A DNA stretch of 64,000 bases from positions 155,932 through 219,931 of the forward strand of contig NZ_SEWF01000006.1 in NCBI RefSeq assembly GCF_004168285.1. The letters are read 5' to 3'. Under the pieces are notes generated by a model, which searched no databases, was not told the DNA's origin, and saw nothing but the letters and a program-made list of their open reading frames with translations. Positions 18,031 through 27,900 of this stretch are shown piece by piece. A program made the translations under genes and the position numbers. Source of the stretch: Emticicia agri (GTDB lineage: Bacteria; Bacteroidota; Bacteroidia; Cytophagales; Spirosomataceae). Within the stretch, counting starts at the first letter, position 1; the number at the start of each line of letters is the position of its first letter.

Positions 18031-19590
18031 TCAATGCTCTCCCTTTCCTCCTAAATAAGGGTTATCTAACAATTTTTGAAAGCCTTCAAATTTTACAGGT
18101 GTTTTCTGATACTGGTAGGTGGTGCGCAACGATTGCGTACGGTTATTATCACCCATTGCCACATCAACGTCGTCCATCATAAACTGGCTTGGGTGTTCGT
18201 AGCCGCAGGCATGGCATATTTCCAGTATCTCTTTGGTCATGGTTTTCAGGTAATTATAGAGCCTTTCGCTTTTTAAAGTGGGGTCTAAGCCTGACTGTAA
18301 CCATTTATTTTGTGTGGCTACTCCTGTAGGACAGGTATTGTTATGGCAAACCTGCGCCTGAATACAGCCGATGGAAAGCATAGCTTCACGGGCTACATTC
18401 ACTACATCGGCACCCATCGCAAAAGCCATAATAGCAGTGTCGGGTAAACCTAATTTCCCCGCACCCATAAACGTTATTTTTTCGGTTAAATCTCTCTTCT
18501 GAAAAATTCGGTACACCGACGAAAACGCATAGACATAAGGCAAAGAAACGTGGTCGGCAAAACTTGGCGGAGCCGCACCTGTGCCTCCTTCACCTCCATC
18601 TATATTAATAAAGTCAGGGCCTTTGCCGGTCTTTTTCATCAGGTCAGCCAGTTCTTCCCATAACTCTAATTTTCCTACGGCTGATTTGAGACCTACGGGT
18701 AGGCCGGTAGCATCTGCCATTTTTTCAATGAAATCAATCATTTCAGGTACATTCGAGAAAGCGCTATGGCTGGCCGGGGAAATAATATCTTTGCCAATAG
18801 GCACGTGTCGAATTTCGGCTAATTCGGGCGTTACCTTAGAGGCAGGTAATACTCCCCCTTTACCGGGTTTAGCTCCTTGCGAGAGCTTTAATTCAATCAT
18901 TTTAATTGCGGGGTTCGCTTTACATAGCTTCACCAGTTTTTCCATCACAAAATTGCCGTCGTCGTCTCGCACACCAAAATAGGCTGTTCCGATATTTACC
19001 ACCACATCGGCCCCTTTTTTATGATAGGCAGATACGCCTCCCTCACCTGTATTATGATATGCCCCGAATTTGGCAGCGCCTATGTTTAACGCTTCTATGG
19101 CCGGAGCCGACAACGAACCAAAGCTCATACCCGATATATTGATAACTGATTTAGGTAGATAAGGGTGTTTACGGTTATGGTATTCGCCGATAACCTTGGC
19201 TGACGGGCATATATAAGGATTGGCTATATTCGGATGACCTTCGGGCAGTTTGAAGGGTAATAAAGCAGGTTTAATGAAATTATAACCTGCGGTGTGCATA
19301 TCCTGGTCGGTACCAAAGCCCTGAAAGTTGTTTTCTTTTTTAGAAGAGGCATAAATCCAGGAACGTTGCCGACGATTGAACGGAAGTTCTTCCCGGTTAT
19401 TGGCAACAATGTACTGACGGAATTCGGGGCCGATGCTTTCGATGAAATAGCGCAGATGTCCAACCAGCGGGAAGTTATGAACAATCGTATGCTTTTTTTG
19501 CGATATATCTCTGAGTGCCAGTAAAACGAGTATCAATAGCAGATATACCCACCAGGGAATATTACCTAAAAATTCTAATAGGGTCTCCAT
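18031..19590 (-). CDS. FMN-binding glutamate synthase family protein
   Basis: The 519-residue protein is the FMN/iron-sulfur central part of glutamate synthase as a stand-alone protein. An N-terminal membrane segment lies at about residues 12-26 (PWWVYLLLILVLLAL). The TIM-barrel shows SGMSFGSLSAPA (153-164), IELKLSQGAKPGKGG (232-246), DGGEGGTGAAP (331-341) and the [3Fe-4S] cysteines C409, C415 and C420 in CIQAQVCHNNTCPTG. It lacks the glutaminase domain, so it is not GltB itself. The family is widespread, and its reaction is not settled. Single gene. Confidence 0.88.
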   Translation of the reverse strand: METLLEFLGNIPWWVYLLLILVLLALRDISQKKHTIVHNFPLVGHLRYFIESIGPEFRQYIVANNREELPFNRRQRSWIYASSKKENNFQGFGTDQDMHTAGYNFIKPALLPFKLPEGHPNIANPYICPSAKVIGEYHNRKHPYLPKSVINISGMSFGSLSAPAIEALNIGAAKFGAYHNTGEGGVSAYHKKGADVVVNIGTAYFGVRDDDGNFVMEKLVKLCKANPAIKMIELKLSQGAKPGKGGVLPASKVTPELAEIRHVPIGKDIISPASHSAFSNVPEMIDFIEKMADATGLPVGLKSAVGKLELWEELADLMKKTGKGPDFINIDGGEGGTGAAPPSFADHVSLPYVYAFSSVYRIFQKRDLTEKITFMGAGKLGLPDTAIMAFAMGADVVNVAREAMLSIGCIQAQVCHNNTCPTGVATQNKWLQSGLDPTLKSERLYNYLKTMTKEILEICHACGYEHPSQFMMDDVDVAMGDNNRTQSLRTTYQYQKTPVKFEGFQKLLDNPYLGGKGEH

Positions 19591-19824
19591 AAGTCATTTT
19601 GTAGTGTTGAATTTAAGAGTATGTTTAGCCTGAATATGTTAATACAACGGTTGAATGTATAAGTTTTTGATAGACCAATAGTAATATGTTGCATTAAATT
19701 CGTATTAATGAATGATATTTGGCAAATAATTACCTTTTATTTATTGAACGTCAGGTATATACATGAAAGTACTATACGCAAACTTCTGTAACTTACAACT
19801 ATTCACTCAAAACTATTGTATCCA

Positions 19825-20853
19825 ATGAAACTTCAACACCTATTTATTCTCTTTTGTTTATTGTGCTTTAAAAATAGTTTTTCCCAGAACCCTGTACTGA
19901 AAAAAGAAGATATTTATGAGTCTGCACCTTTTCCTGAATGTCATGCTTCTACTATCGTAGAATTATCGAAAGGTAAAATGCTGGCGGCATGGTTTGGTGG
20001 CACACGTGAATCAAATCCTGATGTATGTATCTGGCAGTCGAGAAACGAAAACGGTAAATGGTCAACACCTGAAAAAATAGCCGATGGGGTCATTGACGAG
20101 AAACTGCGCTATCCGACGTGGAATCCGGTATTGTTCAAAACCAATGAGGGTAAACTATTCCTATTTTATAAAGTAGGTAAGAACCCGAGAGAATGGTGGG
20201 GAGAAATGAAAACATCGGCAGATAATGGCGTAACGTGGTCGAAGGCTGAAAAACTACCGGACGGGATGTTAGGTCCTATTAAAAATAAGCCCGTACAACT
20301 GCCAAACGGAGATATTCTGTATCCGACCAGTACAGAAAGCGTAAAAGGAAATATCTGGCATATTCACCTGGAGAAATCTGACAAGAACGCTAAAAACTGG
20401 GAGAAGATTCCGATAGAGAACGATACCTTTGGTGTAATTCAGCCAAGTATTCTGCAATATGCCGATGGACGTATGCAATTGCTTTGCCGCAGTAAACAGA
20501 ATTATGTAGTAGAAACATGGTCGAAAGATGGGGGTAAAACCTGGGGACCACTTAAAACCACCAGTCTGCTTAACCCCAACTCAGGTACTGATGCCGTTAC
20601 CTTAAAGAACGGTAAACAGGTAATTGTTTATAATCCATTAACAAGAGGCAAACAATGGTCTAATGGCCGACAAAAATTACATGTAGCGGTTTCGACTGAT
20701 GGTGTCGATTGGAAAGATATAGCAGTATTGGAAGACGAGACTAAAGGCGAATTCAGCTATCCTGCCATCATTCAATCATCAGATGGATTGGTACATATTA
20801 CCTACACCAATAATCGTAAAAAGATAAAATATGTTGTGATGGATGTGAAATAG
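19825..20853 (+). CDS. Sialidase-superfamily (BNR repeat) exported protein
   Basis: The 342-residue product has a signal peptide (MKLQHLFILFCLLCFKNSFS). The rest is a six-bladed propeller of the sialidase type with Asp-box-like repeats SADNGVTWSKAEKLP, SKDGGKTWGPL and STDGVDWKDIA. The N-terminal SAPFPECHASTIVEL and AAWFGGTRESNPDVCIW blocks are typical of the exo-alpha-sialidase-like group. Many members act on sugars other than sialic acid, and no nan genes are near, so the substrate is open. ATG 19825 is taken rather than TTG 19816. Confidence 0.87.
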   Translation: MKLQHLFILFCLLCFKNSFSQNPVLKKEDIYESAPFPECHASTIVELSKGKMLAAWFGGTRESNPDVCIWQSRNENGKWSTPEKIADGVIDEKLRYPTWNPVLFKTNEGKLFLFYKVGKNPREWWGEMKTSADNGVTWSKAEKLPDGMLGPIKNKPVQLPNGDILYPTSTESVKGNIWHIHLEKSDKNAKNWEKIPIENDTFGVIQPSILQYADGRMQLLCRSKQNYVVETWSKDGGKTWGPLKTTSLLNPNSGTDAVTLKNGKQVIVYNPLTRGKQWSNGRQKLHVAVSTDGVDWKDIAVLEDETKGEFSYPAIIQSSDGLVHITYTNNRKKIKYVVMDVK

Positions 20854-20930
20854 GAAGCCATGTAGGGAGCCAAAATTTTGAACCCCTGCTGGGTACATTC
20901 ATGCAGTATTAGTAGAAATAGTCAGATAAT

Positions 20931-20963
20931 AAAAAGCAGATATAGCCACTATATCTGCTTTTT
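20931..20963 (+). terminator. Strong terminator after the sialidase-like gene
   Basis: A perfect 14-bp stem AAAAAGCAGATATA / TATATCTGCTTTTT with a 5-nt GCCAC loop lies 77 bp after the stop. Confidence 0.85.
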
Positions 20964-21202
20964 ATTTGCCTTTTCATGTAACCAAAAACCGAAAAATACT
21001 ACCACTTATCTAAAATTAACTGCCATTTAACCGAGTATAACCACCAATTATCCGAAAAATGCTTCCAAACAGGCTCCATTTTTTGCATTTCATCGAAAAA
21101 GGCTCCTGTAATCTTTAAAAGGAATATAAATTTGTATCAACAAAGCGCAAGAGCAAAAGGCGATTTGAATGGTTAAGCTATTAGAGTGCAAAAGTTTACA
21201 GT

Positions 21203-21627
21203 ACAATTGCTATTGAGTGAAATATTGAGCGGACATCGCATAGTGAAAAAATTACCATTGCTATTCAATGAAAGTTTCGGAAATGAATATAGACTAAGAC
21301 AATTGCTATTAAAAAAGAATCCCGGAAAGTATCGATTAACACGAGTATTTAGTTTGATTGAGAGAATTTGAGTAAACAATTGCTATTGAAAGAAATTACC
21401 AATTTGTATGATTGCTGTTACTGTAAAAATCTTAAGTTGAGGTTGAATAGAAAGACAATTGTTATTGAGAGAATTTAACACTAAAAACAAACTGCTATTT
21501 TCATTGAATGAAGGTTAAGAGAATTGAGGAAAGCTTGTTAACCTACTCCCAAAAAGTAAAACTTACTAAAAAAGAAAAGTGGAGTTGAAAATCGACTCCA
21601 CTTTTACTGACAATTGCTATTGAGTGA
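21203..21627 (+). repeat. Degenerate direct repeats of ACAATTGCTATTGAGTGA
   Basis: Copies of the 18-mer or close variants begin at 21203, 21254 (ACCATTGCTATTCAATGA), 21299, 21376, 21455 and 21610, with more decayed ones near 21410 and 21486. The first and last are identical. Intervals are irregular (about 45-155 bp). The stretch from 20964 to 22226 otherwise holds no gene I can support. The repeats could be the relic of a larger repeat array or binding sites for a DNA-binding protein. Confidence 0.65.
21575..21605. terminator. Perfect hairpin inside the repeat region
   Basis: AAAAGTGGAGT / ACTCCACTTTT form an 11-bp perfect stem with a 9-nt loop. There is no protein gene for it to terminate within 600 bp, so it may end a small RNA. 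Confidence 0.65.
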
Positions 21628-21778
21628 ATATTCTTGTTATATATTGAACTATATAAATCTTTTTGAAAAAAAGGAAATTGTATTTTTCTAATAATGAAAT
21701 AAAATCATATTCCCTTACCCAAGGAATCTTTATAAAAAGAAACAAAACTTACGAACTGTCCCCTTTTAGTTTTTTAAT

Positions 21779-21860
21779 CACTTCCAACACCTCCCTACAA
21801 TGAGCATCTTTACACATTAATAGGAGAGCAAAAATGCTCATTCACGGGAGGGTTGGAGTG
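21779..21860. other. Long imperfect hairpin in gene-free DNA
   Basis: CACTTCCAACACCTCCC and onward to ATGAGCAT (21779-21807) pairs with 21834-21860 (ATGCTCATTCACGGGAGGGT to GTG) with a few bulges; the loop is about 26 nt. It is unusually GC-rich for this AT-rich stretch. It could be a structured RNA or the end of a mobile element. No match to an RNA family is recognised. Confidence 0.5.
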
Positions 21861-22040
21861 ACCATTACGATGTCCCACAAAATACTAAGAAATAATCATA
21901 CCAAAACCTTGTAAATAAGGCAATTTGTATTTATTTTTGTTTAACGGTGCTTTAAAACATGCTTGGAATTATACAATTTTGAGCTCTTTTTATGCCGCTT
22001 AATAACAAAGACAAACTTTTGCTACCTCTTGATAATTTTT

Positions 22041-22077
22041 TTGATAAATGAAAAAAAAGTCTTTTTTCATTTATCAA
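22041..22077. terminator. 16-bp perfect hairpin, terminator-like
   Basis: TTGATAAATGAAAAAA / TTTTTTCATTTATCAA with a 5-nt loop. The stem ends in A/T runs on both sides, as in a bidirectional terminator, yet no gene ends nearby. Confidence 0.6.
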
Positions 22078-22226
22078 AAACTTAAAAGTAAATTAAAAAA
22101 TTAGTGAACGGTACCAAAAGAAAAATTCTGAAAAAATGGTATGAAATTTGTTGACGTGCAAGACCATTTTTGAAGATTCAATTTGCACTTTTTTACGTGG
22201 CATAAACTTCATAAACCCAACATAAA

Positions 22227-22448
22227 ATGAAAACGTTTACAAAGAATACTTTGAATACTATTGAGGAAGTTCTAACTGAAATTAACCACTTAATTGCCCA
22301 AAAAGAAAAAGAAGACTATGCAAAAATTTTTATTATGCGCAGTAATCTTTCAAGCACGTATCAGTCAAATGAATATTTGACAATCATGGATACAACATCA
22401 ACACTTTTCAACAAAAGTATTTCATGGCAGGCAGACTTTAGTCTGTAA
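22227..22448 (+). CDS. Small hypothetical protein (73 aa), doubtful
   Basis: The ATG is preceded by TCAATTTG (one mismatch to the -7 element) at about 22177-22184. The first 35 residues, TLNTIEEVLTEINHLIAQKE included, look like a real amphipathic helix. The end (SISWQADFSL) reads through CAGACTTTAGTCTG, which resembles the central palindrome of the MITE-like elements at 4.6 and 32.3 kb, so the 3' end may have been altered by an element. I do not recognise a family. Confidence 0.35.
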   Translation: MKTFTKNTLNTIEEVLTEINHLIAQKEKEDYAKIFIMRSNLSSTYQSNEYLTIMDTTSTLFNKSISWQADFSL

Positions 22449-22524
22449 CAGAAGTATGTAAATCTATTGATTCTTTAAACAAAGACTGTACCAGAATTAG
22501 GACAAAACGCAGTTTTATTTTTTT

Positions 22525-23430
22525 CTATTTCACTAATTTACGGTAGAGTTCTGTTTTTGATGGGTCAATTGAAGAAAGTACCTGAAATGCCTTTTGTTTT
22601 TCGTCTTTGGTAGCCTCCGAAAAAATATTTACCAGTTCCTGTCCTTTTGCATCTAAAAAGCTATTCATTAAAACCGAGTTAGTTCTGGATTGTTGCATAG
22701 TTTTAATTACGTTCAGAAACTCAAGCACCTGTCTGCGTCCGTTACCGGGGTCGCTTGTAAAGTTATCTAACGCCAGGCGGTGATAGGTATAAAAGCCTTC
22801 ACGGAATGGCAACAGCTGCTGATTCTGTAAATTCTCTACCAACCAGTATCTGTTTCTCACGTCTCCTGTCTGTTCCCAGCCCGACTGTCCGGCACTGAAA
22901 GCCATATTGGCAATATTATAAGCCCTTGTAAGAAACTGGCTACCGCCTGTTTTTGAGAAACTGTCATAATCAAGTGTCAGCGCAATCATTGAATAAAAAC
23001 CTAAGATAGAGGTCAGGTTATTGGTAAAAGATTGTTCGTTGAAATTCATCTGACGGTCTTCAGGCGAAAACGAAATATTGAAGTTTCTGTCAACATAAGT
23101 CAGCAATAAAGTCTGATAAGTAGTATTAAAGACTGGTCTTATTATCTGAAACTGAGCATTTCCCTGAAAAACATTTTGTTGTGGCGACTTGGTAAATGTT
23201 ATAATAAGGTTACATTTAATACGCTCGTCCTGTGAGTAAATATCATTTGTCCAGCGTTTATTATTCATAAAATCGCTGATAGCAATTTTCATATCTACAA
23301 ATACCTGCTTTTCAGCAGCCTGCTGTGCATTAATCTGGTCAGATATAATGGTTACATTACAATTGAGTTCCTGCGCATAGACTGCCGCCGAACAGCAAAC
23401 AAATGATAGTACACTTAGTATTTTTTTCAT
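22525..23430 (-). CDS. porD: DUF4835 family protein, PorD-like (type IX secretion/gliding related)
   Basis: The 301-residue exported protein begins MKKILSVLSFVCCSAAVYAQ. It has the DUF4835 sequence throughout: ELNCNVTIISDQINAQQAA, FMNNKRWTNDIYSQDERIKC, TLLLTYVDRNFNISFSPEDR, FYSMIALTLDYDSFSKTGG, SGWEQTGDVRNRYWLVENL. The family has been named PorD after a Porphyromonas gingivalis protein linked to type IX secretion. In Bacteroidota it commonly follows bamD-rpoZ-coaBC, and coaBC is indeed the next gene upstream here (about 150 bp). The symbol rests on family naming, not on evidence for secretion in this organism. The start at 23430 matches the signal peptide; upstream in-frame codons run into a repeat element. 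Confidence 0.85.
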   Translation of the reverse strand: MKKILSVLSFVCCSAAVYAQELNCNVTIISDQINAQQAAEKQVFVDMKIAISDFMNNKRWTNDIYSQDERIKCNLIITFTKSPQQNVFQGNAQFQIIRPVFNTTYQTLLLTYVDRNFNISFSPEDRQMNFNEQSFTNNLTSILGFYSMIALTLDYDSFSKTGGSQFLTRAYNIANMAFSAGQSGWEQTGDVRNRYWLVENLQNQQLLPFREGFYTYHRLALDNFTSDPGNGRRQVLEFLNVIKTMQQSRTNSVLMNSFLDAKGQELVNIFSEATKDEKQKAFQVLSSIDPSKTELYRKLVK

Positions 23431-23462
23431 ATACATTTTAATCACAGGTTGTTTTTGATAGC

Positions 23463-23560
23463 ACCCCACCCTAAACCTCCCCAACAGTGGGGAGGGGATT
23501 TGAACTCCCTTCTCCACTGTTGGGTCGGACCGCCGATGCGGAAGGGTTGGGGATGGGGTT
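23463..23560. repeat. GC-rich inverted-repeat element between coaBC and porD
   Basis: The outer ends ACCCCACCCTAAACC and GGTTGGGGATGGGGTT are imperfect inverted repeats. Inside, CCAACAGTGG (23481-23490) pairs with CCACTGTTGG (23514-23523), and CTCCCC/GGGGAG offer an alternative stem. It is much richer in GC than the neighbouring genes. CACCCTAAACCTCC-type elements are frequent between Bacteroidota genes. Confidence 0.65.
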
Positions 23561-23577
23561 TTCTAAACCAACCCACG

Positions 23578-24774
23578 TTACATTTTTTCTATAACAATAT
23601 TGAATATATCTTGCGCTACTTCCTGCTTCGATTTTAAATCAAAATCATACAGATTGCCTTCCTTGTCAAGAATTTTGATTTTGTTGGTATCATAACGAAA
23701 ACCCGCCCCTTTATCTTGTAAAGAATTGAGTACTATCAAATCAAAATTTTTCTTTTCCAGTTTCCCTTTGGCGTTTTCCAGTTCGTTGTCTGTCTCCAGA
23801 GCAAAACCCACTATCAGTTGATTGGTTTTCTTCCGCTTACCAAGCGTAGCTGCAATATCAATAGTTTTGGTAAGTTCTATATTAAATACATCTTCTTTCT
23901 TCTTGATTTTTTTATCGGCCACGTGTAGTGGCGTATAATCTGCTACAGCCGCAGCTAATATCACAATATCACTTTCGGTAAATTGCTTTTCTACTGCCTC
24001 ATACATCTGTTGAGCCGAGAAAACTTTTTCAACTTTTATGCCAATGGGTGTCGGTATTGAAACCGGCCCGCTTACTATTGTTACTTCAGCACCTGCCATG
24101 CTGAAAGCTTCTGCAATGGCAAAGCCCATTTTACCCGATGAATGATTACTGATGAACCTCGCAGGGTCAATAGGTTCTTGAGTAGGCCCGGCTGTAATCA
24201 ATACTTTCTTCCCTTGTAGTGTTGCATGCTGTAAAAAATGACGGCGCAACTCTTGTACGATGTGTTCAGGCTCCGCCAGCCGACCTTCGCCTACCAGCCC
24301 ACTGGCCAGTTCTCCATACTCAGCATTAATTAACTTATTCCCGTATGCAATTAATTTATCTATATTGTGTAGCGTGCTTGGATGCTTATACATGTCTAAG
24401 TCCATAGCCGGGGCAAAAAAGACCGGGCATCTGGCAGACAGATAGGTAGCCACCAACAGATTATCAGCAATACCATTGGCACACTTAGCTATGGTATGGG
24501 CAGAAGCAGGGGCAATAAGCATTACATCAGCCCACAGCCCTAAATCTACGTGATTATTCCATTCGCCTGTTGCACCGCTGGTAAACGAACTTAAAACCGG
24601 ATTTTTAGATAAGGTAGCCAAAGTAAGTGGTGTAATAAATTCTTTGGCTGATTCGGTCAGTATTACTTTTACCTGTGCGCCTTCTTTTACTAACAGGCGT
24701 ACAAGTATGGCAGCCTTATAAGCCGCAATACTACCGCTGACACCTAAGAGAATTTTTTTGTCTTTTAAGCTCAA
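23578..24774 (-). CDS. coaBC: Bifunctional phosphopantothenoylcysteine decarboxylase / phosphopantothenate-cysteine ligase
   Basis: The 398-residue protein catalyses two steps of coenzyme A synthesis. The N-terminal CoaC flavoprotein domain (about 1-185) shows GVSGSIAAYKA, the catalytic His in WNNHVDLGLWAD, PASAHTIAKCANGIADNLL and the substrate-clamp ALDMDMYKH-type segment APAMDLDMYKH. The CoaB Rossmann domain (about 190-398) shows ITAGPTQEPIDPARFISNHS, GKMGFAIAEA and AAVADYTP. Both halves are complete. It is followed by porD. Confidence 0.95.
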   Translation of the reverse strand: MSLKDKKILLGVSGSIAAYKAAILVRLLVKEGAQVKVILTESAKEFITPLTLATLSKNPVLSSFTSGATGEWNNHVDLGLWADVMLIAPASAHTIAKCANGIADNLLVATYLSARCPVFFAPAMDLDMYKHPSTLHNIDKLIAYGNKLINAEYGELASGLVGEGRLAEPEHIVQELRRHFLQHATLQGKKVLITAGPTQEPIDPARFISNHSSGKMGFAIAEAFSMAGAEVTIVSGPVSIPTPIGIKVEKVFSAQQMYEAVEKQFTESDIVILAAAVADYTPLHVADKKIKKKEDVFNIELTKTIDIAATLGKRKKTNQLIVGFALETDNELENAKGKLEKKNFDLIVLNSLQDKGAGFRYDTNKIKILDKEGNLYDFDLKSKQEVAQDIFNIVIEKM

Positions 24775-24822
24775 TGTATTCAGATTGGTATGATTTTTTT
24801 ATCAATGTTAAGTATTACACAA

Positions 24823-24830
24823 CAAAAATA
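24823..24830 (-). promoter_or_regulatory. -7 element (TATTTTTG) for coaBC
   Basis: On the minus strand this reads TATTTTTG, a full match to TAnnTTTG, 49 bp upstream of the coaBC start. Having its own promoter fits coaBC being uncoupled from rpoZ here. Confidence 0.5.
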
Positions 24831-24906
24831 GAAAACATCAGATTAAGTCATTGATATTTTCGTTAAAAGTATATAGTTTTAAGAATCGGGAAGCCACAAA
24901 CAGATA

Positions 24907-27900
24907 TTGATGAAACGACTTGCACGCATCTTTTTATGGTTTATTGTTGGATTATTGGCGCTGGTAGGGCTGGTAATTGTCTTTGTGCAGTCTCCTACCG
25001 GGCAAGACTACCTTACCAAACAAGCAGTAACTTTTCTCCGCAAAAAATTAGGCACGCCTGTCTCCGTCCAGAAAGTCCGTTTTCGTATTCCCGACTGGGT
25101 TACTTTAGAAGGGGTGTATGTACCTGACCTCAAAAAAGATACGCTACTGGCAGGTAAACGGCTACACGTAGATTTGGACATGCTTGGTTTATTAAGCAAT
25201 AATGTAAAACTCAATCAGATTGAATTAGAAGGGATAAGAGTAAATATCAACCGCACCTTGCCGGATACGGTTTTCAACTTCAACTACATTCTGGACGCCT
25301 TTATGTCGAAAGAACCTGTGGACACTACTTCATCGTCTGACCCTTTCGATATCAGTCTAAAACGTGTCAAACTCAACAACGTAAAGATTACGTATAATGA
25401 TGCCATTATAGGTACCGATGCAGACATGTATGTAAAAGACTTATCGACTGAGTTTAAGGAGTTTAACATCGCTAAATCGCAATATCACTTTGCTAATGTG
25501 AATGCCAATGGCGGCTCTGCCAAACTAAGATTGTATAAGTCTGTAAAGCCCAGTCCGGTTGCTCCACCAACCAAGGTAAACCCCGAAGTAGCCGCCGCCG
25601 ATACGCTTGATTTGAATGTAGGAACAGTAACCCTGGCTAATTTTAACTGGTTGATGGAAAGTGAAGAAGACGGTTTAAAAAATGGAGTGAAAATAGGAAA
25701 ACTTGAACTGGAAGGCGACAAAATTTATGTGAACGGGCAAAAGGTGATTTTCAAAAAAGTAGCCTTGGAAAATACGGAAGCCTTTGTTGAAATGGCTAAC
25801 AAGCCTCAGCCGACGCCTGCTAAAAAACCAGCAGAAAACAGCACTGATACCGGGCCGGGCTGGGCGGCTATCATCAGCAATATTGAGGTAAATAAAGTAA
25901 GACTCAGGTACGATGATAAGTATGCACCACGCCAGTTGAAAGGGTTAGATTATGGGCATTTAGATGTAAATAATCTGTCTTTATTACTCAAAAATTTTGT
26001 GTATAGTTCAACTAATATTTCAGGTCAATTAGCAAAAAGTACTTTTACAGAACAAAGCGGATTGAACTTACAGAGCCTTACAACCAACTTTACTTATGGT
26101 AATAAAGAGATTGGTCTGAGGAATTTATTCCTCAAAACTCCCCAAACTGTGATTCGTGATGAGGTGGTGATGCAATATGATACTATTGCCGATTTAAGTA
26201 ATAATTTAGGCAGTGTAAGAGTAAAAATGAACATCAGACAAAGCCAGGTGGCTATGAAAGATGTATTATTGCTGGTACCTGATTTAGCCAAAAATCCGAC
26301 ATTCAGAGAAAACCAGAATGACATTATCAAAGCAGATGGTATTATTACCGGAAGGGTTAATAATTTAGCTATTCCGAAATTATCAATCACCGGATTCGGA
26401 GCTACCAGAGTAATAGCTAAAGGTAACATTACAGGTTTGCCTGATGCCAATAAATTAGGCTTTAATTTGGACATTGACGAAGTGTCAACCACTAAAAAAG
26501 ACATTATTAAATTGGCAGGCCCCGGCACCATACCTGAATCAATAGAGATACCTGAGAAGATAACCGTAAAAGGCAAACTGAAAGGTAAAGCCAACGATTT
26601 GCAGGTGGACGCTTCCCTTAATTCAGATTTTGGCATAGCTGTATTTACAGGCAAACTACAGAACTTTGTAGCAGGTAAAAATCAGGCTTATGACGGTAAA
26701 CTGACACTCGAAGATTTTGACGCAGGTAAACTGATTAAGCAACCAGAAAATGTAGGCAAACTGACCTTAGAGGTAAACGCCAAAGGTACAGGCATTGACC
26801 CTAAAACCATGAATGCAAGCATTGATGGCACTGCCAAGAAAGCAGTATTGAAAGGCTACGAATATAATAACCTGATTCTGAAAGGGGATATACACAACCA
26901 GATTGCCAATATCAATGCTAATTTAGACGACCCGAACGCCGATTTCAAGTTAGTAGCCAAAGCTGATTTATCGCAACCTTATCCGGCTGTAGAAGGAAAT
27001 GTATCTATCAATAATGTTGATTTGAAAAAGCTGAATCTTTATGCAGAAGATTTGAAGATAAAAGGAGATATAAAAGTAGATTTAACGTCAACTGACCCGA
27101 AAAATCCAATCGGAACAGTATCTATCAATCAGGCAGTAATTGAAACCGCAGGCAAGGTAATTCCTTTAGATACCACCAATCTGGTTATTCAGAACTCACC
27201 TGAAGGCCATAATATAGTTTTGAAGTCTCCGATAGCTACTGCAGAAGTAGAAGGTAATTTTGATTATACTCGTCTGTTGGATATGGTTATGACAGAAGTG
27301 AACAAGTATTTCAAGATTCCTGATGTGCCTTATACGCCTGTTACAGAAGCCTACGATATAAGTGTCAAAGCCAAAGTAAACCAGCACCCGATTATTCAGA
27401 GTTTTGTGCCAGAACTAACCAGGCTGGCAACCGTAACACTGATAGCTGAAATTGATAATAAGAAAGACACCACTTTGCAGGCAACCGTATTGGTTCCTTT
27501 GGTAGAATACGATTCTTCTGTAGTAAGAAATGCCAATCTGAAATTGTATGCCATTGGCGACAAAGCTACCTATAATGCAGGTATAAGTGAAGTTAATGTG
27601 TCAGACTTCAGTATCAAACGTACTTCTTTGAATGGAGAAATAACTAACAATACATTAACTGCTAATGTAGCTTTGAAAGACTCTCTGAATAAAGACCGAT
27701 TTGCTTTTAATACCAGAGTACAGTCTGTTGAAGATAAATATCGCATTAACCTGAGTAATGGCGGTACATTGATTGACTATAAAGAATGGCGTTCTGATTC
27801 GACCGGATATATAGAATATGGTAAGCAAGGGCTATTGGTGAAACAGTTTTTATTAGAGCAAAACGGACAAAAACTATTGGTAAACAGCACTACCAACGAA

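Noticed and set aside
18031..19590. Glutamate synthase large subunit GltB
   Set aside because: It lacks the N-terminal glutaminase domain and the C-terminal GXGXG domain and has a membrane segment instead; it belongs to the stand-alone FMN-binding family.
21203..21627. CRISPR array
   Set aside because: The repeats are only about 18 bp, the copies diverge, intervals range from about 45 to 155 bp, and no cas gene lies in the window. It is listed as a direct-repeat region instead.
21779..21860. Integron attC site
   Set aside because: The stem has CCAAC and GTTGG pieces but lacks proper RYYYAAC/GTTRRRY boxes, and there is no integrase or cassette gene nearby.
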